Positions 35,657 to 48,700 of a stretch of 64,000 nucleotides of DNA are shown piece after piece. The stretch covers positions 54,532,001-54,596,000 of the forward strand of contig NC_081305.1 of NCBI RefSeq assembly GCF_030435805.1, read 5' to 3'. The notes under the pieces are model-generated. The model did not search any database. It was not told the origin of the DNA and saw only the letters and a list, made by a program, of their open reading frames with translations. Position numbers and translations under genes: made by a program. Each line of letters opens with the position of its first letter. Positions within the stretch are counted from its first letter, which is position 1. This DNA comes from Mustela lutreola. Taxonomy: Eukaryota; Chordata; Mammalia; Carnivora; Mustelidae.

Positions 35657-37200
35657 AAAACTTCAACCCATGTATATGCAAGTGAATTTAAGCTTAAAAT
35701 GCTCTCTTCCTCAGTTCCTAAGTTTGGGAGACTGGTTGTTCCCAAGTTTGCCCATGACCTTGTGTGGCCATATCTGCATTTGGCTGAGATGTTCAGACTC
35801 TGAAGCCAAGACTGCGTGTCATACGTATTGAGTGGCCACATCCATTTGATGTCTGTGACAGCTTGGTGACCTTGAGTGGCTGGTTCCAAGTGGTCATCTT
35901 TTGGAACCTGTATCCAATGTTGCTGTCTCTACTAATCTCAGAGGACTTCTTGACTTCTAGTCCTTTCCCACCTCCCTGCTCTCCCAGAATCCTGTAGTAA
36001 ACAGGTGAGGGCCAAGGGCAGGGGGACAGTTCTGGAGAAAACAAGCAGCAGTGGTAAAAGCCAGAGAGAAGGCAGTGCTGAAAATTCAAGGACAGGGACA
36101 CCTTAAGAGATTGGGGGAAAGCACAAATGAAAAATGCATGGTATGAATAGGGTCCAGGCAAGGTGTAGGACCCAAGGAAAAGGACTCTGTCCTCAGGGAC
36201 CCTCCTCTGCCCCCTCTCCCAGCAGCCCAGGATGACACTGACTAGATACTGGGAAGTGAGGAGTGTGAGCCCCACTCCCAGCCATGCCAAGTGGCCCTCT
36301 CTGAGCGTGGGCATTTCAGCTATGGCGCTTCCCTCATTTCCGCACTCTGGGCGTGGTCTACAAACCACTACCAAACCTGGTACGAAGGCAGGGCTCCAAG
36401 TCCTGAGGGGCATGCAGCAAGGGTCTAGGGATCTGAGCATCTTGGATTCTGCGGAGGAAGGAGCTGAAACCTGGGTTGAGTTCCGGGGCGGGAGCAGGGG
36501 AGTAGGGGGGGTACATCTCCTTGGTCTCTGAGTGGCAGGGCCTAAAACTATTGGCTGCAGTGCCTTGGACAGTGTATGGCATCTCCAGATTCTCGGAAGG
36601 TGGGGGGACCCCAGCTCGCTCGCTCTTTGATCTTTCTGTGCACTCCTCACTCCTCTTGCGGGTAATCACCTGCCCTCACCCGCCCTCACAGCCTCACGAG
36701 AGTGCACTTGGGCAAACACAATCTGCGCAAGCGCGGTGGTCCCAAGCGGCTGTGCACTGTGGCCTGAGTCATCCCACACCCACACTACGAAGCCCGCAGC
36801 CATCGCTGTGACATGTTGCTGTTGCTATGTCTGACACGGCCCGCGTCCCTCTCCCTGCACGTATGCCCAGTGGCACTCGCTGCCCACACGTTGCCCCCAA
36901 CGGGGTGAGGCCTGCCTGGTGTCCGGCAAGGGCCTGGTGTCTGATGACAAGCCTGGGACCAAAGGGAGCACAGAGTCACAAGGTGAGTGAAAGGATGGCC
37001 TGAGCCTCCAGGGATCCTATTCTCCAGGGCTCTTGGGTGAAGGAGACTAGGGCCTGAAAATACGGATTCACTCCAAGTCCACTGTCTCCCCCATGAGGGA
37101 TACCCAGATACCCTGCATTGTGCCAACATCAGTGTTACCCCAGCCACATCTTGTAACAAGGACTACCCAGGGCGCCTGATGGCCTCTATGGTGTGTGTGT

Positions 37201-37226
37201 GGGGCGGGGGGGGGGGGGGGGGGGGA
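37201..37226 (+). repeat. Poly-G tract at the end of KLK15 exon 4
   Basis: One C interrupts an otherwise pure G run of over 20; it replaces the coding sequence expected after MVCAG. Confidence 0.9.
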
Positions 37227-37476
37227 GTAGGCGGAGGCCCGGACTCTTGTGAGGTCAGAGCCATGGGGTAGAGGGACAGGTTTGGGAGTTGGGATGGGGT
37301 CAGGTTGTGCTTGCTTTGGGCCAGAGAAGATGCCAGGGAGAGGTTTGGGGATGGAGAAGGAAGAGCAGTTAGAATGGGGGTGAGGTTGGAGATGGATTAG
37401 GTTGTGTTTGGGGTGGATGATGTGGTGATTGGTTTGGAGTGGCCTGGGTTTGAGTTAAGAATAGGAATGGGTTTGG

Positions 37477-37640
37477 GACACCTGGGTGGCTCAGCCGGTT
37501 AAGCGTGGCTCAGGTCATGATCTCAGGGTCCTGGGATCGAGCCCCGCATCCAGCTCCCTTTTCAGCGGGAAGTCTGCTTCTCCTCCCTCTGCCCCTCTGC
37601 TCATGCTCTGTCTAAAAGACAAATAAAATCTTTAAAAAAG
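37477..37640 (+). mobile_element. CAN-SINE in KLK15 intron 4
   Basis: GACACCTGGGTGGCTCAGCC head, AAATAAAATCTTTAAAAAAG tail; the central part is shortened relative to other copies. Confidence 0.88.
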
Positions 37641-37659
37641 GAATATGAATGGGCTTGAT

Positions 37660-37862
37660 TTTATTTTTTTTTTCAGAAATATTTATTTATTTTAGGGAGT
37701 GAGAGAGAGCACAAGGTGGGGAGGGGCCAGAGGGACAATCTCAAGCAGAATCCCTACTGAGCATGGAGACTGCAGCCTGGCGCCCTGTGCTGGGCTCCAT
37801 CTCAGGACCCTGAGCTGAAAGCAAGAGTAAGATGCTTAACCGACCAAGCCACCCCAGTGCCC
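37660..37862 (-). mobile_element. CAN-SINE, diverged, minus orientation
   Basis: TTTATTTATTTTAGGGAGTG to CCACCCCAGTGCCCC; more diverged than neighbours. Confidence 0.75.
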
Positions 37863-37929
37863 CTGGTTTGATTTAGATGGAAAATATTTAAGGTTGAACT
37901 GGGGGATAGGGAAAACTTTGTCTAGGGTG

Positions 37930-38420
<491 letters not shown>

Positions 38421-38596
38421 TGACAGTTTTGGTCTCCTATCTCGTGTCTCTGAGAAGAAGCTCCCAGAGCTGACCAGCAGCCCCATCCTGACTGGGGACA
38501 GAACTGAGCCAACCCTCAAGACCTCATTTGTCCAAGGGACAGATGTTATCCAAGGACTTGTCCCTTGCCAGGGCCGGTGCTCAAGTTCACCCATTT

Positions 38597-38788
38597 TTTT
38601 TTTAAGATTTTATTTATTTATTTGACAGAGAGAGATCACAAATAGGCAGAGAGGCAGGCAGAGAGAGAGAGAGGAGGAAGCAGGCTCCCTGCTGAGCAGA
38701 GAGCCCGACGCGGGACTCGATCCCAGGACCCTGAGATCATGACCTGAGCCGAAGGCAGCGGCTTAACCCACTGAGCCACCCAGGCATC
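38597..38788 (-). mobile_element. CAN-SINE, minus orientation
   Basis: AAGATTTTATTTATTTATTT start; AAGTTCACCCATTTT duplicated at both ends (38583 and 38790). Confidence 0.94.
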
Positions 38789-39008
38789 CAAGTTCACCCA
38801 TTTTAAACACCGAGATAACAAGAGTGCTGATGCAAGTTTCTGTGACTTTTTCCTGGGGATGAAAGGAAGTGGGAGCCAGAGACTGTAAGGAGACCCAGAG
38901 CCACTGTGCACTGTTCCTTTTCACCCACACCCCAATGCCTAGGTGAAGAGAAACTGCATGAGGTAGGGCTCTCTTCATTTCCATACACATAGGATCACCT
39001 GTGTATTC

Positions 39009-39209
39009 TTTTTTTTTTTTAAGATTTTATTTATTTACTTGACAGCCAGAGATCACAAGTAGGCAGAGAGGCAGGCAAAGAGAGAGAGGAAGAGAAGCAG
39101 GCTTCCCTGCTGAGCAGAAAGCCCAATGAAGGACTCGATCCCAGGACCCTGGGATCGTGACCTGAGCCGAAGGCAGAGGCTTTAACCCACTGAGCCACCC
39201 AGGCACCCC
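39009..39209 (-). mobile_element. CAN-SINE, minus orientation
   Basis: CACCTGTGTATTCTT and CACCTGTGTAATCTT flank the element as target duplication. Confidence 0.94.
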
Positions 39210-39229
39210 CACCTGTGTAATCTTGAGGT

Positions 39230-39365
39230 AAAGACCCAGTGCCCCTCAGCTTCGGTTTTCCCATCTGTAAAACAGAACTTACTGTATTGCTTCCCTCACA
39301 GGGCTGTAAGGATTAGATGAGGAAGCTCATATGAACTGATTCAAATAGTGCCTGGCACTGGGCAA
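39230..39365 (+). mobile_element. MIR SINE relic
   Basis: TTCCCATCTGTAAAACAGAA and GTGCCTGGCACTGGGCAAAT are diagnostic MIR phrases. Confidence 0.8.
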
Positions 39366-40040
39366 ATATATCTCCGGACCCCAGTGAGAGGACCCAGCAC
39401 ACTAGATGATCAAGAATGACCTCATTTTCTTCGAGACTTCATTGTGGACTTCTTGGTAGCCAGGCAAAATGGCAAACGCTCTCCTTTCCTTGGGCGGGCT
39501 TCCTGACACATAGTGGAGACTGGGTTACCCTGCGATGTACTTTGATTTTACTGAGGAGCCAAGGGAAGGTGTCAGGGGCCTATGAATTTAACACTGAGGC
39601 TGCAGGAATCTGGTTCCCAGTTCTCAACAGAGATCCCCCCGAAGTGTGATCTTCAAGGTCACCCGATGTTGAACTACATGAACCTGGCTCCTGAGACCTA
39701 AATATTTTACTGGGGGAAGGGGGGTTAGAATTTGTGAAGATGCACTTGACTGTGGAAGGCAGAGAGTTTGGAATTTGCGGGACTTTGGGGGACATAACCT
39801 TGAGCATCCAGGGGAACAAGGAGTAGGGGTGAGGTGTAATGGGATCCCAACATTGTTGAAGGGCAGGGGGACACTGGGTTTTGAAATGCTAGGGAACATA
39901 ATCGGGAAGACCACTGAAACTTCATACTTCTCGATCTGGGGGTACTAGGGTGATGGTGGTAGATACCACCTTGGTGGTAGATCCAAGACTTTATTTGGAG
40001 AGAAACAGTAGGGTAGGGCCTAGATCCTAAGTCGGGGAGT
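39366..40040. other. KLK15-KLK1 intergenic, no gene seen
   Basis: No exon-like features; unique-looking sequence up to the SINE at 40062. Confidence 0.4.
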
Positions 40041-40061
40041 GTAAGAATCAGGGTGTTCTTT

Positions 40062-40257
40062 TTTTTTTTTTTTTAAGATTTTATTTATTTATTTGACAGA
40101 TAGAGCTCACAAGTAGGCAGAGGGGCACGCAGAGAGAGAGGGGGAAGCAGGCTCCCCGCTGAGCAGAGAGCCCCATGCGGGGCTCCATCCCAGAACCCTG
40201 GGATCATGACCTGGGCCAAAGGCGGAGGCTTAACCCACTGAGCCACGCAGGCACCCC
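40062..40257 (-). mobile_element. CAN-SINE, minus orientation
   Basis: AGAATCAGGGTGTTCT is duplicated at 40044-40059 and 40258-40273. Confidence 0.95.
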
Positions 40258-40749
40258 AGAATCAGGGTGTTCTGAAAGCCAAAGCTTACGTTTCAGAGAC
40301 AGCTGAAGCTGAGAAACTGGCATCTTGGCTTCAGGTGGTGCAGGAAGAAGGGAATCAGAGCCCCACCGCTGGTGTTTGAGGTTACACTGGTTCTTCAGGT
40401 GTGTGACTTTCCTTGGGGTTCCAATGTATGGGGCTTTGTATTGGTGGTCACTGATTCCTCCACTCTCCTCTTTCTTGTCCCAGTCACCCCCCACACCTCT
40501 CCTCACCGGCTCTTGTCTCCAAAAGCAGGGGCCCAGGAGCTCCAAGCCCTGCCCTCTCTGACCTCAGGCCCCAGGAACCATTCTAGCACAATCAGAGCCA
40601 GCGTGTAACAGGTGCTCGGTCTCCCGCCCCTTCCACAGCTCTGGGGTGGAAGGAGGTGTCCAGCCCCCAGGCAGCAGGGGCAGGGCCTTGGCCAGTATCT
40701 GTTGCCAGCAGGGCAGGGGTGGGGCTAGGGTGGGAGGGGGGACGAGGGC

Positions 40750-40756
40750 TTTAAAA
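40750..40756 (+). promoter_or_regulatory. KLK1: KLK1 TATA-like TTTAAAA box
   Basis: TTTAAAA 57-63 bp before the start codon, at the place occupied by TTTAAAG in the KLK2-like promoter. The flanking sequence is homologous between the two genes. Confidence 0.75.
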
Positions 40757-40812
40757 CACTCCTGGGGAGGCTTCCAAGCTCCAAGCTCACCACCAGCCTG
40801 CCCGTGGTCACC

Positions 40813-43800
40813 ATGTGGTTCCTGGTTCTCTGCCTTGCCCTGTCCGTGGCGGGGACTGGTGAGACAGCGGGGAAGATGTGGGGTGGGGGAGTGGGTCCGA
40901 CTTTCATGCTGCCCTCACCCCCCATAACTTCTTTCTCTCCCACACTCCACCCCAGACCCAGGCCCCTAAAGTTCCAGCCCCTCTTCCTGGTTGCAGTCCT
41001 CATTCTTGCAATAGGTCCCTGCCCCCTCCCAGGACCCCCAGAACTTTCTCCTCTTCCCGCTCAGACTCCTGCCCCTTACCAAAGGGGCAGAGCCTGGGCC
41101 ATCTCTGTCTCTTTCTTTGGGGGACTCCAACTCTTCCAAGGAGGGCCCCCAATCCCAGCAGGCCCTGGGATCCTAATCACCCCCACCCACCCCCTAGTTC
41201 TCTATGGCTTTGGCTCCTGAGTCCCCAAATTCTTCTATACGCTGGTGATTTTTCCCATCTGGCTGTCCGCTCTCAACTACGTCCTCCTGTCCCTGGCATC
41301 TGGCTCCCTTTAAATCTTCCCAGGACCCTCAAATTCCATCAGACACCTATATTTCTCCCCAAACAGACTTTCTGGCTCGTGACTCTGGGGGGGGCCCATC
41401 ATGGTATAAGAATTCTACAAATATCTCCTCCTTCCCCAATTCCTTGTCTGTGAACCCTGCTCCAGCACCACCCCCTCTTCTCCCTGAGGAAGAACACCCA
41501 GAACCCCCAGCTACAGGCTCCTTCCTTTCTGGAATGTCCTTCCTCCCCATGCTCCAGCCCTCCCCAAGTGAATCCCTCCTGTATGGCTCTGGTTTTCCCG
41601 ACTTCCCTCCAGGATCCCCAAATACCTTCACAGGCCAGCTATCCTGCCCTACCACCCACCAAGTACTCCAGCTTATATTTCTAAAACGCCACATCGAGTG
41701 GGTCCTCCCTGCATTCCCATAGCTGTTTGGCCCTAGTAAGTCTCCATCTTCATTCCTATCTGGCACCACCCCCGAGAGACCCCCAGATCCCTCCTGTACC
41801 TGCAGACGATGAACCCCATCTCCATGAGAATCACCCAATCCCAGAGGAAATCTCATGGAGCTCTGTATCCCCTAAGCCCCCTCCCAGTCCTGACCCCAAC
41901 CCCAGTTCCACGGCTTCACCCCTTTTACAAAACCATTTACAAAAACATTAGACGCCCAGGGGACCCTCTCCCAGCCCCAATCAAGGGACCTCAAATCACA
42001 CCAAGACTCCTCAGCCCAGGTGCTATATACTTGGCCTCTCAGACCTAGTTTCCCTGAAAGTTCCCCTGAATCTTTCCAGACCCCCAAAAGCCCAACCTGG
42101 GCCCTAACCAATTGCTCAGCCTGGGATCTCTGTAACCCCCCAAATCCTTCCTCCCCAGCTTTTGAACCACACTCTTGAGGCATATATCCTCTATTTCTAG
42201 AATCTTTTTTTTTTTTCCCCTCTCGGAACTTACAATTTTCTGTTCCCCAGGCCAAGATCCCAAATCACCCACATATCACCCGGTCCCCACACATGCTACT
42301 CTACACACTGCCTTCTTATCTCCTGCCTGATCCCTGTGGTTGGCTCTGTTCTCAGCATAGTCTCTCCACACAGGACCCATCACCAATCCATAATCCCAGG
42401 GATGGCTCTAGAATTCCAGAAATCCCCCACACCCCTTGCTAATCTCCCCAGGCCTCCAGCCCTGCTCCTCTGCCCTCATGTCCCTCCAACCCCACATCAC
42501 AGCTCCCTCTCCTAGCCCAGTATCCCCAGCCCGAGGGCCACCTCCCACCTGCCCTGACCCAGCACCCCTTCCACAGGTGCCGCGCCCCCAGTCCAGTCCC
42601 GGATCATAGGAGGCTGGGACTGTGAGCTGAACTCCCAACCCTGGCAGGCAGCTCTGTACCATTTCAGCAAGTTCCAGTGCGGGGGTGTCCTGGTGCACCC
42701 ACAGTGGGTGCTCACAGCTGCCCACTGCATAAACGAGTGAGTGGAGACAGGGCATGTGGGGAGGGTGGATGTCTGTGCTCCCACAGGAATAAGCAACTGG
42801 GCACAGACCCCGGGTTCACCTAAGGGGAAGCTGGGGGGCTAAGGGAAACAAAGATGGTACTGGTCTGGGGCCCATGGAGAGTGGCAGGGACCACCCAGGA
42901 AGCCCTCCCATGGCAGCCTATGTCTCTGTGCTCTCCCTATAACTGTCTTCCTGTGTTTCCCTGCCCTGTGTCTTTGTGTCTCTTAGTAACTGGCTTTGTC
43001 CTGTGTCTGTCTGTCTGTGTCTCCCTGCATCTGTCCACCTCTGGGTCCCTCTGCTGCAGACCTCACTCCCTCTCCTGCATCGCTGCTGAGCACCCCCAGA
43101 ATGGGAATGAGGGGGATCCCCAGAGAAAAGGAAGGGATTCTCTTGACGTGTGCATGGGGTTGGGGGTGGGGGGGAGCGCTTCTCATGTACCCAGACCCTC
43201 CCTCCAGGACAGTGATGTCCTCCAGGGGACACAGGGAAGGGCTGGTTTCAGCTGGAGCCCGGTGGGGGCCCTGTAAGGTTGGAGGAGGAGAAAAAAGAGG
43301 AGGAGAAAGGGGGAGAAAGTCTGGGGAGGGAGGTGGAGCAGACCTTGGGCTGGCGGCCAGCCCACCCGCTGCTGGGGAGCCAGCCCCACAGTCCCTGCTG
43401 CAGCTGAGCCTGTCCCAGGCCCCCTCCCTGCCCCTCCTGTTCTGCCTCCCTGACCTCCCTCCCTGTCTCTCTCAGCCTGCCCTCCACCCCCACCACCTGT
43501 GTTCCTCACTCTCTCCCTTTGCTTCCTGTCCCTGTGGCACTGAGCCTGCTGCTCCTTCTCCTCCCTGTGTGGTCCTTCACCCCTGCTCCTTCCCTCCTGC
43601 TCCTTCCCTCCTTCTACTGTCTCTGCCTCCTTTGTGCTCTGTCTCTCACTGTTCCCCCTCTGCCTCTCATCCCCTCTCTCCCTTTGTGCTCTCTCTTTTT
43701 CACTCTTCCTGTCTTTGTCTCTGGCTTTGACCTTGTCACATCCTTCTGTCTCTCACTCACTGTCTTTTCTTCATAGCCCTTTATCTTCCCAACTGTCTCT

Positions 43801-44978
43801 CTCTCTCTCCAAGGTTACTCCTTGTTTCTCTGTCTTCAGGACCTTCCCTGGCCCCATCTCCCTTTCTCCCTCCTCTCTCCTCATTCCCTGGGGCCCCCTC
43901 TCTCCCCAGCAATTACCAGCTCTGGCTGGGTCGCCACAATCTGTTTGAGCATGAAGACACAGCCCAGTTTGTCCAGGTCAGTGAGAGCTTTCCACACCCT
44001 GAATTCAACCTGAGTCTCCTCAAGAACCACACCCGCCTCCCGGGAGAGGACTACAGCCATGACCTCATGCTGCTCCGCCTGGCAGCGCCTGTCCAGATTA
44101 CAGACGCCGTGAGGGTCCTGGACCTGCCCACTCAGGAACCCAAACTGGGGAGCACCTGCTATGCCTCTGGCTGGGGTAGCACTGAACCAGATGAGTGTAC
44201 GCTAGAGCCGGGCCAGGCACTTGGGTGTAGGGAGGAGGGAGCTGGGGACTAGACTCAGGGTCTGAGGAGCCACCTGGGGTCTGGTCACAGCCCTTTTTCT
44301 GTCTGGTCTGTAGTCACATACCCAGACTATCTCCAGTGTGTGGACCTCAAACTCCTGTCCAATGATGTATGTGCCAAGGCCCACACCCAGAAGGTGACAG
44401 AGTTCATGCTGTGCGCTGGACAGCTGGAGGGCGGCAAGGACACCTGTGCGGTGAGTCAGCCTGCCCCACCCCCTGCCCCCAGGCCTCTTGGTGCTGGGGG
44501 AGGGGACTCAGGTTCTGGACTTGAGAGCTAATCAGGCATCAACTCCAGCTTCCCCAACCAGCCTCTGTGCCCTCCCCACTGCCCCCCTTCCTTCCCACAC
44601 CCTCATCCTGGTGTCCCATGGATCTCCCTCCTCCATATCAGAGTTCACCTCTGTTAGCATCCCACCGGCCCTCTGGCAGTGGACTCTGGAGAGAACTGGG
44701 TCTTTCCCGGAGCTGGGGAGTCGCTGTCTGCACTCTGTGAGCCCGGGTGTTAGAACTGGTGGTTCACACACAGATCCCGGGGCCTTGCTGACCTTCCTCT
44801 TCCTCTCCGCCTTGTGCTGCAGGGTGACTCAGGGGGCCCACTGATCTGCGATGGTGTGCTTCAAGGTATCACATCCTGGGGCCACGTTCCATGTGGCAGC
44901 CCCAGTATGCCCGCCATCTACACCAAAGTGATCTTGCACCTGGACTGGATCAAGGAGACCATGACAGCCAATTCCTGA
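40813..44978 (+). CDS. KLK1: Tissue kallikrein KLK1, complete
   Basis: Secreted trypsin-like protease that releases Lys-bradykinin from low-molecular-weight kininogen. Exons 40813-40858, 42577-42736, 43910-44196, 44314-44450 and 44823-44978 give 786 nt (261 aa) with phases 1, 2, 1, 0. Residues 1-16 form the signal peptide and QSR24 / IIGG the activation site. The triad is His65 (TAAHC), Asp120 (HDLMLL) and Ser213 (GDSGGP); Asp207 (KDTC) gives Arg/Lys specificity, and ITSWG is present. N102-L-S and N108-H-T are N-glycosylation sites; the second lies in the kallikrein loop. The donor of intron 3 is GTACGC, weak but as recalled for human KLK3; choosing it gives the family-length [13 protein letters not shown] segment. 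Introns and promoter are closely similar to those of the KLK2-like gene. No lesion seen. Confidence 0.94.
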
Positions 44979-45002
44979 ATGCCCCCATATGTTCTCTACC
45001 CC

Positions 45003-45008
45003 AGTAAA
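45003..45008 (+). terminator. KLK1: Possible KLK1 polyadenylation signal AGTAAA
   Basis: AGTAAA, a known variant of AATAAA, lies 25 bp after the stop codon. No canonical signal is closer. Confidence 0.4.
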
Positions 45009-45742
45009 ATCGCATAAGCATCAAATTCGCATCACGTTTGCTGTCCTCTGGCCTCCCAGACGCTGGGAACCTGGAAATTGGGGATCCCAGCAGCCCAGTC
45101 TCAAGCCCTCCCAGGCTCTCGGCAGGAGGTGTGCACGAATGAGCCAAGACAGGTGTAGACAAACCCGCAGAGAGAGGCTCAGACCCCAAAGGGCAAGCAA
45201 GGGCAAGGGACTCGATACAGGTTCACACACGTTGAACCCTGGACCCTGCCCTGGGGGAGAGAACGCAATAGAGGGTCGGACTTAAAGGTTATGAGGCTTC
45301 CGTTTTATCGTGTCGGAAAAGTCAGTAAGGGGGGGGGGGGGCGGTGTAGGAAGTGTTATCACAAGCCATGCCGTTCTGGGGGAGAAGCTGGTTCCCCAGA
45401 AGGGTGCAGCTACATCAAATGGGGGGCAGTGTAGTGTTCCCACTGGGAATGTGACTCGCCCTGGAAGGGGAGGAGTTCCCACGTTGTAGTGCAGCTTCGG
45501 GGCGTGGCCTGAGGGGGCTTGTCACCCAGGGGCCGGCCCTAGCTAGGTTGGGGGTGGGGGGCACACCTGGAAGTTGCGCAGAAGACAATTTAGGAATCGA
45601 AGGGGGCCGTGTCGCATTGTAGGGGTAGGAGCAGAGATTCAGTGGGCGGGAAAAGAGCTGGAAAGGGTAGCTCAAGGAATGGGGGCACATTCTTCGGGCA
45701 CGTGGCCACGATTAAGGGGATGGGCCCGGTATCTGACCGTGG

Positions 45743-48700
45743 TCATCGGTCAGTATCCTGAGAAGCTCCGTGCGACTGATTCGGGAGGCTTGAGGGGGTG
45801 AGTGCCTCGGGCAGGTCCACGGTGTGCTTGTGGTCCGAGTCAGGCTGCTGTTGGGACACGCTTCTCAGGGTGTTCTTCAAAGCCCACCGACGATAACTCA
45901 CCTGCGGCTCCTTAGAGGACGTCCTTTTGCTCCACATGCCCACATGGTTTAAGTAGCTCAGAGTTCCTGCGGGCCGGGGAAGGGGGTGGGGGAGGAGCGG
46001 TGCGGGGAGGCCGAGTGAGCGGTTGTACTCCGAGTCCCGCCCTAGGGCCTGTCCAATGCCTCGGGGCCGTCTCCCCTCGGGTCCACCCCTATCCAGCCCC
46101 GGGCCCTGCCTCCAGTTCTCCCCCGGGCTCCGGCCCCTGCCCTCCCGAGGCACCGCCCCTTCCTCCCGAGGCACCGCCCTCACCGGCCCACAGCATCAAG
46201 GCGCCTGCAGTCCAGCACAGGTAAGTGGTTACCAGGTAGGATATCTGTGGCCTCGGGTGCAACGTCTCGCAGCTGACTACAAAGAGTGTCAGACTGAGAA
46301 CAATCAGGAACCCTGCACTGGGGTGAGGCCAGAGATGGACACATAGCTGGGCAGGGACCCCAGGACCCCCCCAGAAAGAGAAAAGAGACAGCCTCTCCTC
46401 TCCCCCGCCACTTTGTGACCAGCCATTGTGCGTACACGCGCACGCACGCGCGCACACATATGCACACACACTCCCGCGACAGACAGAAAGATACCCAGAC
46501 AGAAGTGGAAAGAAAGAGGGGAAATAGGAAGGGGAGAGAGACATAACCCCCAACACTCACCCCAACTGCAAAAGGTAAAGTGGAACTGAGATGCACACAG
46601 AAAGAGTGTGGCAGAGAACCCTAAATGACATTCAAAGACAGACCGAGAAGGTAGCAGGACAGAACTTTAGAGGTACACCTTCCCAAAGCCAAAAAGAGAG
46701 TTGTGGGGAGAAATACTGGTGGTGGGAAAGGCACCTCTTTCCCCAAGCCGGCACTTACCAATGCTGAAGCTGAGAAAACTGAAGACAAGGTCGACCTTAG
46801 TAAGGCGTCGGAACACTGGCCGGAAGGAGAGGCCCATGGTGGGGAGGAGGATGAGGCACAGGGTCAGGGCCAGCATCATGAAGCCCATGCTCATATGGAT
46901 GAGAACTAGAGAGAGAAGAGGAAATGCTCCAGAGTCATCCCCAGACACTCTTCGAGGTCACCTTCCAATCTCATCCCACTGCCATCCCCAGCAGCGGCCC
47001 AATGAACACCCCCAAAGTTTGGCAACAGACCTCCTCAGCTTCACCCACAATCCCATCACCTGTGTACCTTCCTAGAAACCCCAAAATGACTCTCATAAAG
47101 TCACCCTAGGCACCTGTGTAGTCAAAATCAGCCCCAATTACACCCTCAAAATTGTCACAAATCACCCCCCACCAACCCCAAAGTCAACCCCAGAACCTTC
47201 ATAATCAACTCCACCAATACTTCCAAGGTGACCCCACAGATGACTCCTAAGTCACTCCCACTCACAGCCTCAAAGTCACCCCACAGAATCATCTCAGTCA
47301 TTTCTAGAGTCATCCCCACAGACACCCCCAAAGGCATCCCACAGCAACTCACATTAATACCCTCAGTATTGTACCCTGACATCCCCAGTAGCACCCTCAA
47401 AATTATTCAAAACACTTTAGTCATCCCTAGTCTCCAAAGTCCCCCTACTACTGCTATAGTCTCTCCCACTTACATCCCCTAGGGATCCTACTACTGCTAT
47501 AGTCTCTCCCACTTACATCCCCTAGGGATCCCATTTACACTCCCAGAACCTCCCAAATATTATCCCCATTCACATCCCAGAGTCCCCCACAGATATTCTC
47601 CAAATCACCTACCTTGACCATTAGAGCATACACAGATATGTACACACAAGAAAAACTTCCAAATACCCTAAAACATAATCTCACTCAGTTTAAGTTGCTA
47701 TTTATCCAATATACGTTTCAGAACAAAAATTTTGCCCCTTCTGAGAATTGCATCTCCTTTTCACTCTTCCCTACTTTGCCTACTTATGAACAGTGCAAGA
47801 CTCTTACAGCCAAATAAGCTAAGACTCCATCTGCTTTGCTTCTGGCAAACTGAATATCACATAACCAGAAACCTAACCAGAAAGTAAAAGCTTGGTCATA
47901 TATACAGAATAGCAAGAGTGCTCTGGGGGTCAATCACAAAATCCTGGTTGAGGACTTCTCATGACATACCTTGCCTTCCCCAGGCCACAGAGATACTCAT
48001 GACCCTGGCCGAGCCAATCACAGTGCCCTATACCTCAGGCCATGGTGATTGGCCTAAAGATGGGCACATGACCAAAGCCAACCAACCAAGCTCTGCTCTG
48101 GGTTGTTTTTTTTTTTTTTTTCTTTGTTTTTTTTAAAGATCTTGTTTATTTATTTGAGAAAGAGAGAGAGAAAGAGCACAACCAGGGGGAATGGCAGGCA
48201 GAGGGAGAAGCAGACTCCCCACTGAGCAAGGAGCTCAATGCTGGGCTTGATCCCAGGACCTTAGGATCATGACCTGAGCCAAAGGCAGACCCTTAACCGA
48301 CTGAGCCACACAGTTATCCCCTGGCACTTTTTCTAATTGAAGCTGTCAAAAACTCTTTCTTTTAGTCAAGAGGATTATAAGCCTGGGGCTGCCTGAGCCT
48401 TAGACCCAGTCTCCTGGGTGCTTGAGATATGATAGAGTAAAACTAAGAAAGGGAACCAGACAGGAGGACAGGAGAAAGAGAGTTGAGATGACATTCAAGT
48501 CCCTGGCTCTTGTCATCCCAGAGAATGGAGCACCTGTGTTTTGGTCAGAAGTAGACGTTTGTGGTGTAAGCTTCAAGGTCCATTCACCACTCTCAGCCCC
48601 ACTTATAAGCTGATCAATGCATTGCATTGCTCTGGCTGCTGTATTTGATTTGGGGTGCTCATGTGACACATCACACAAGACTTTTGCAGAAACTTTTTGT

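Noticed and set aside
35793-36650. 285-codon minus-strand frame
   Set aside because: It runs antisense across KLK15 exon 2 and its introns and shows no domain; an antisense shadow.
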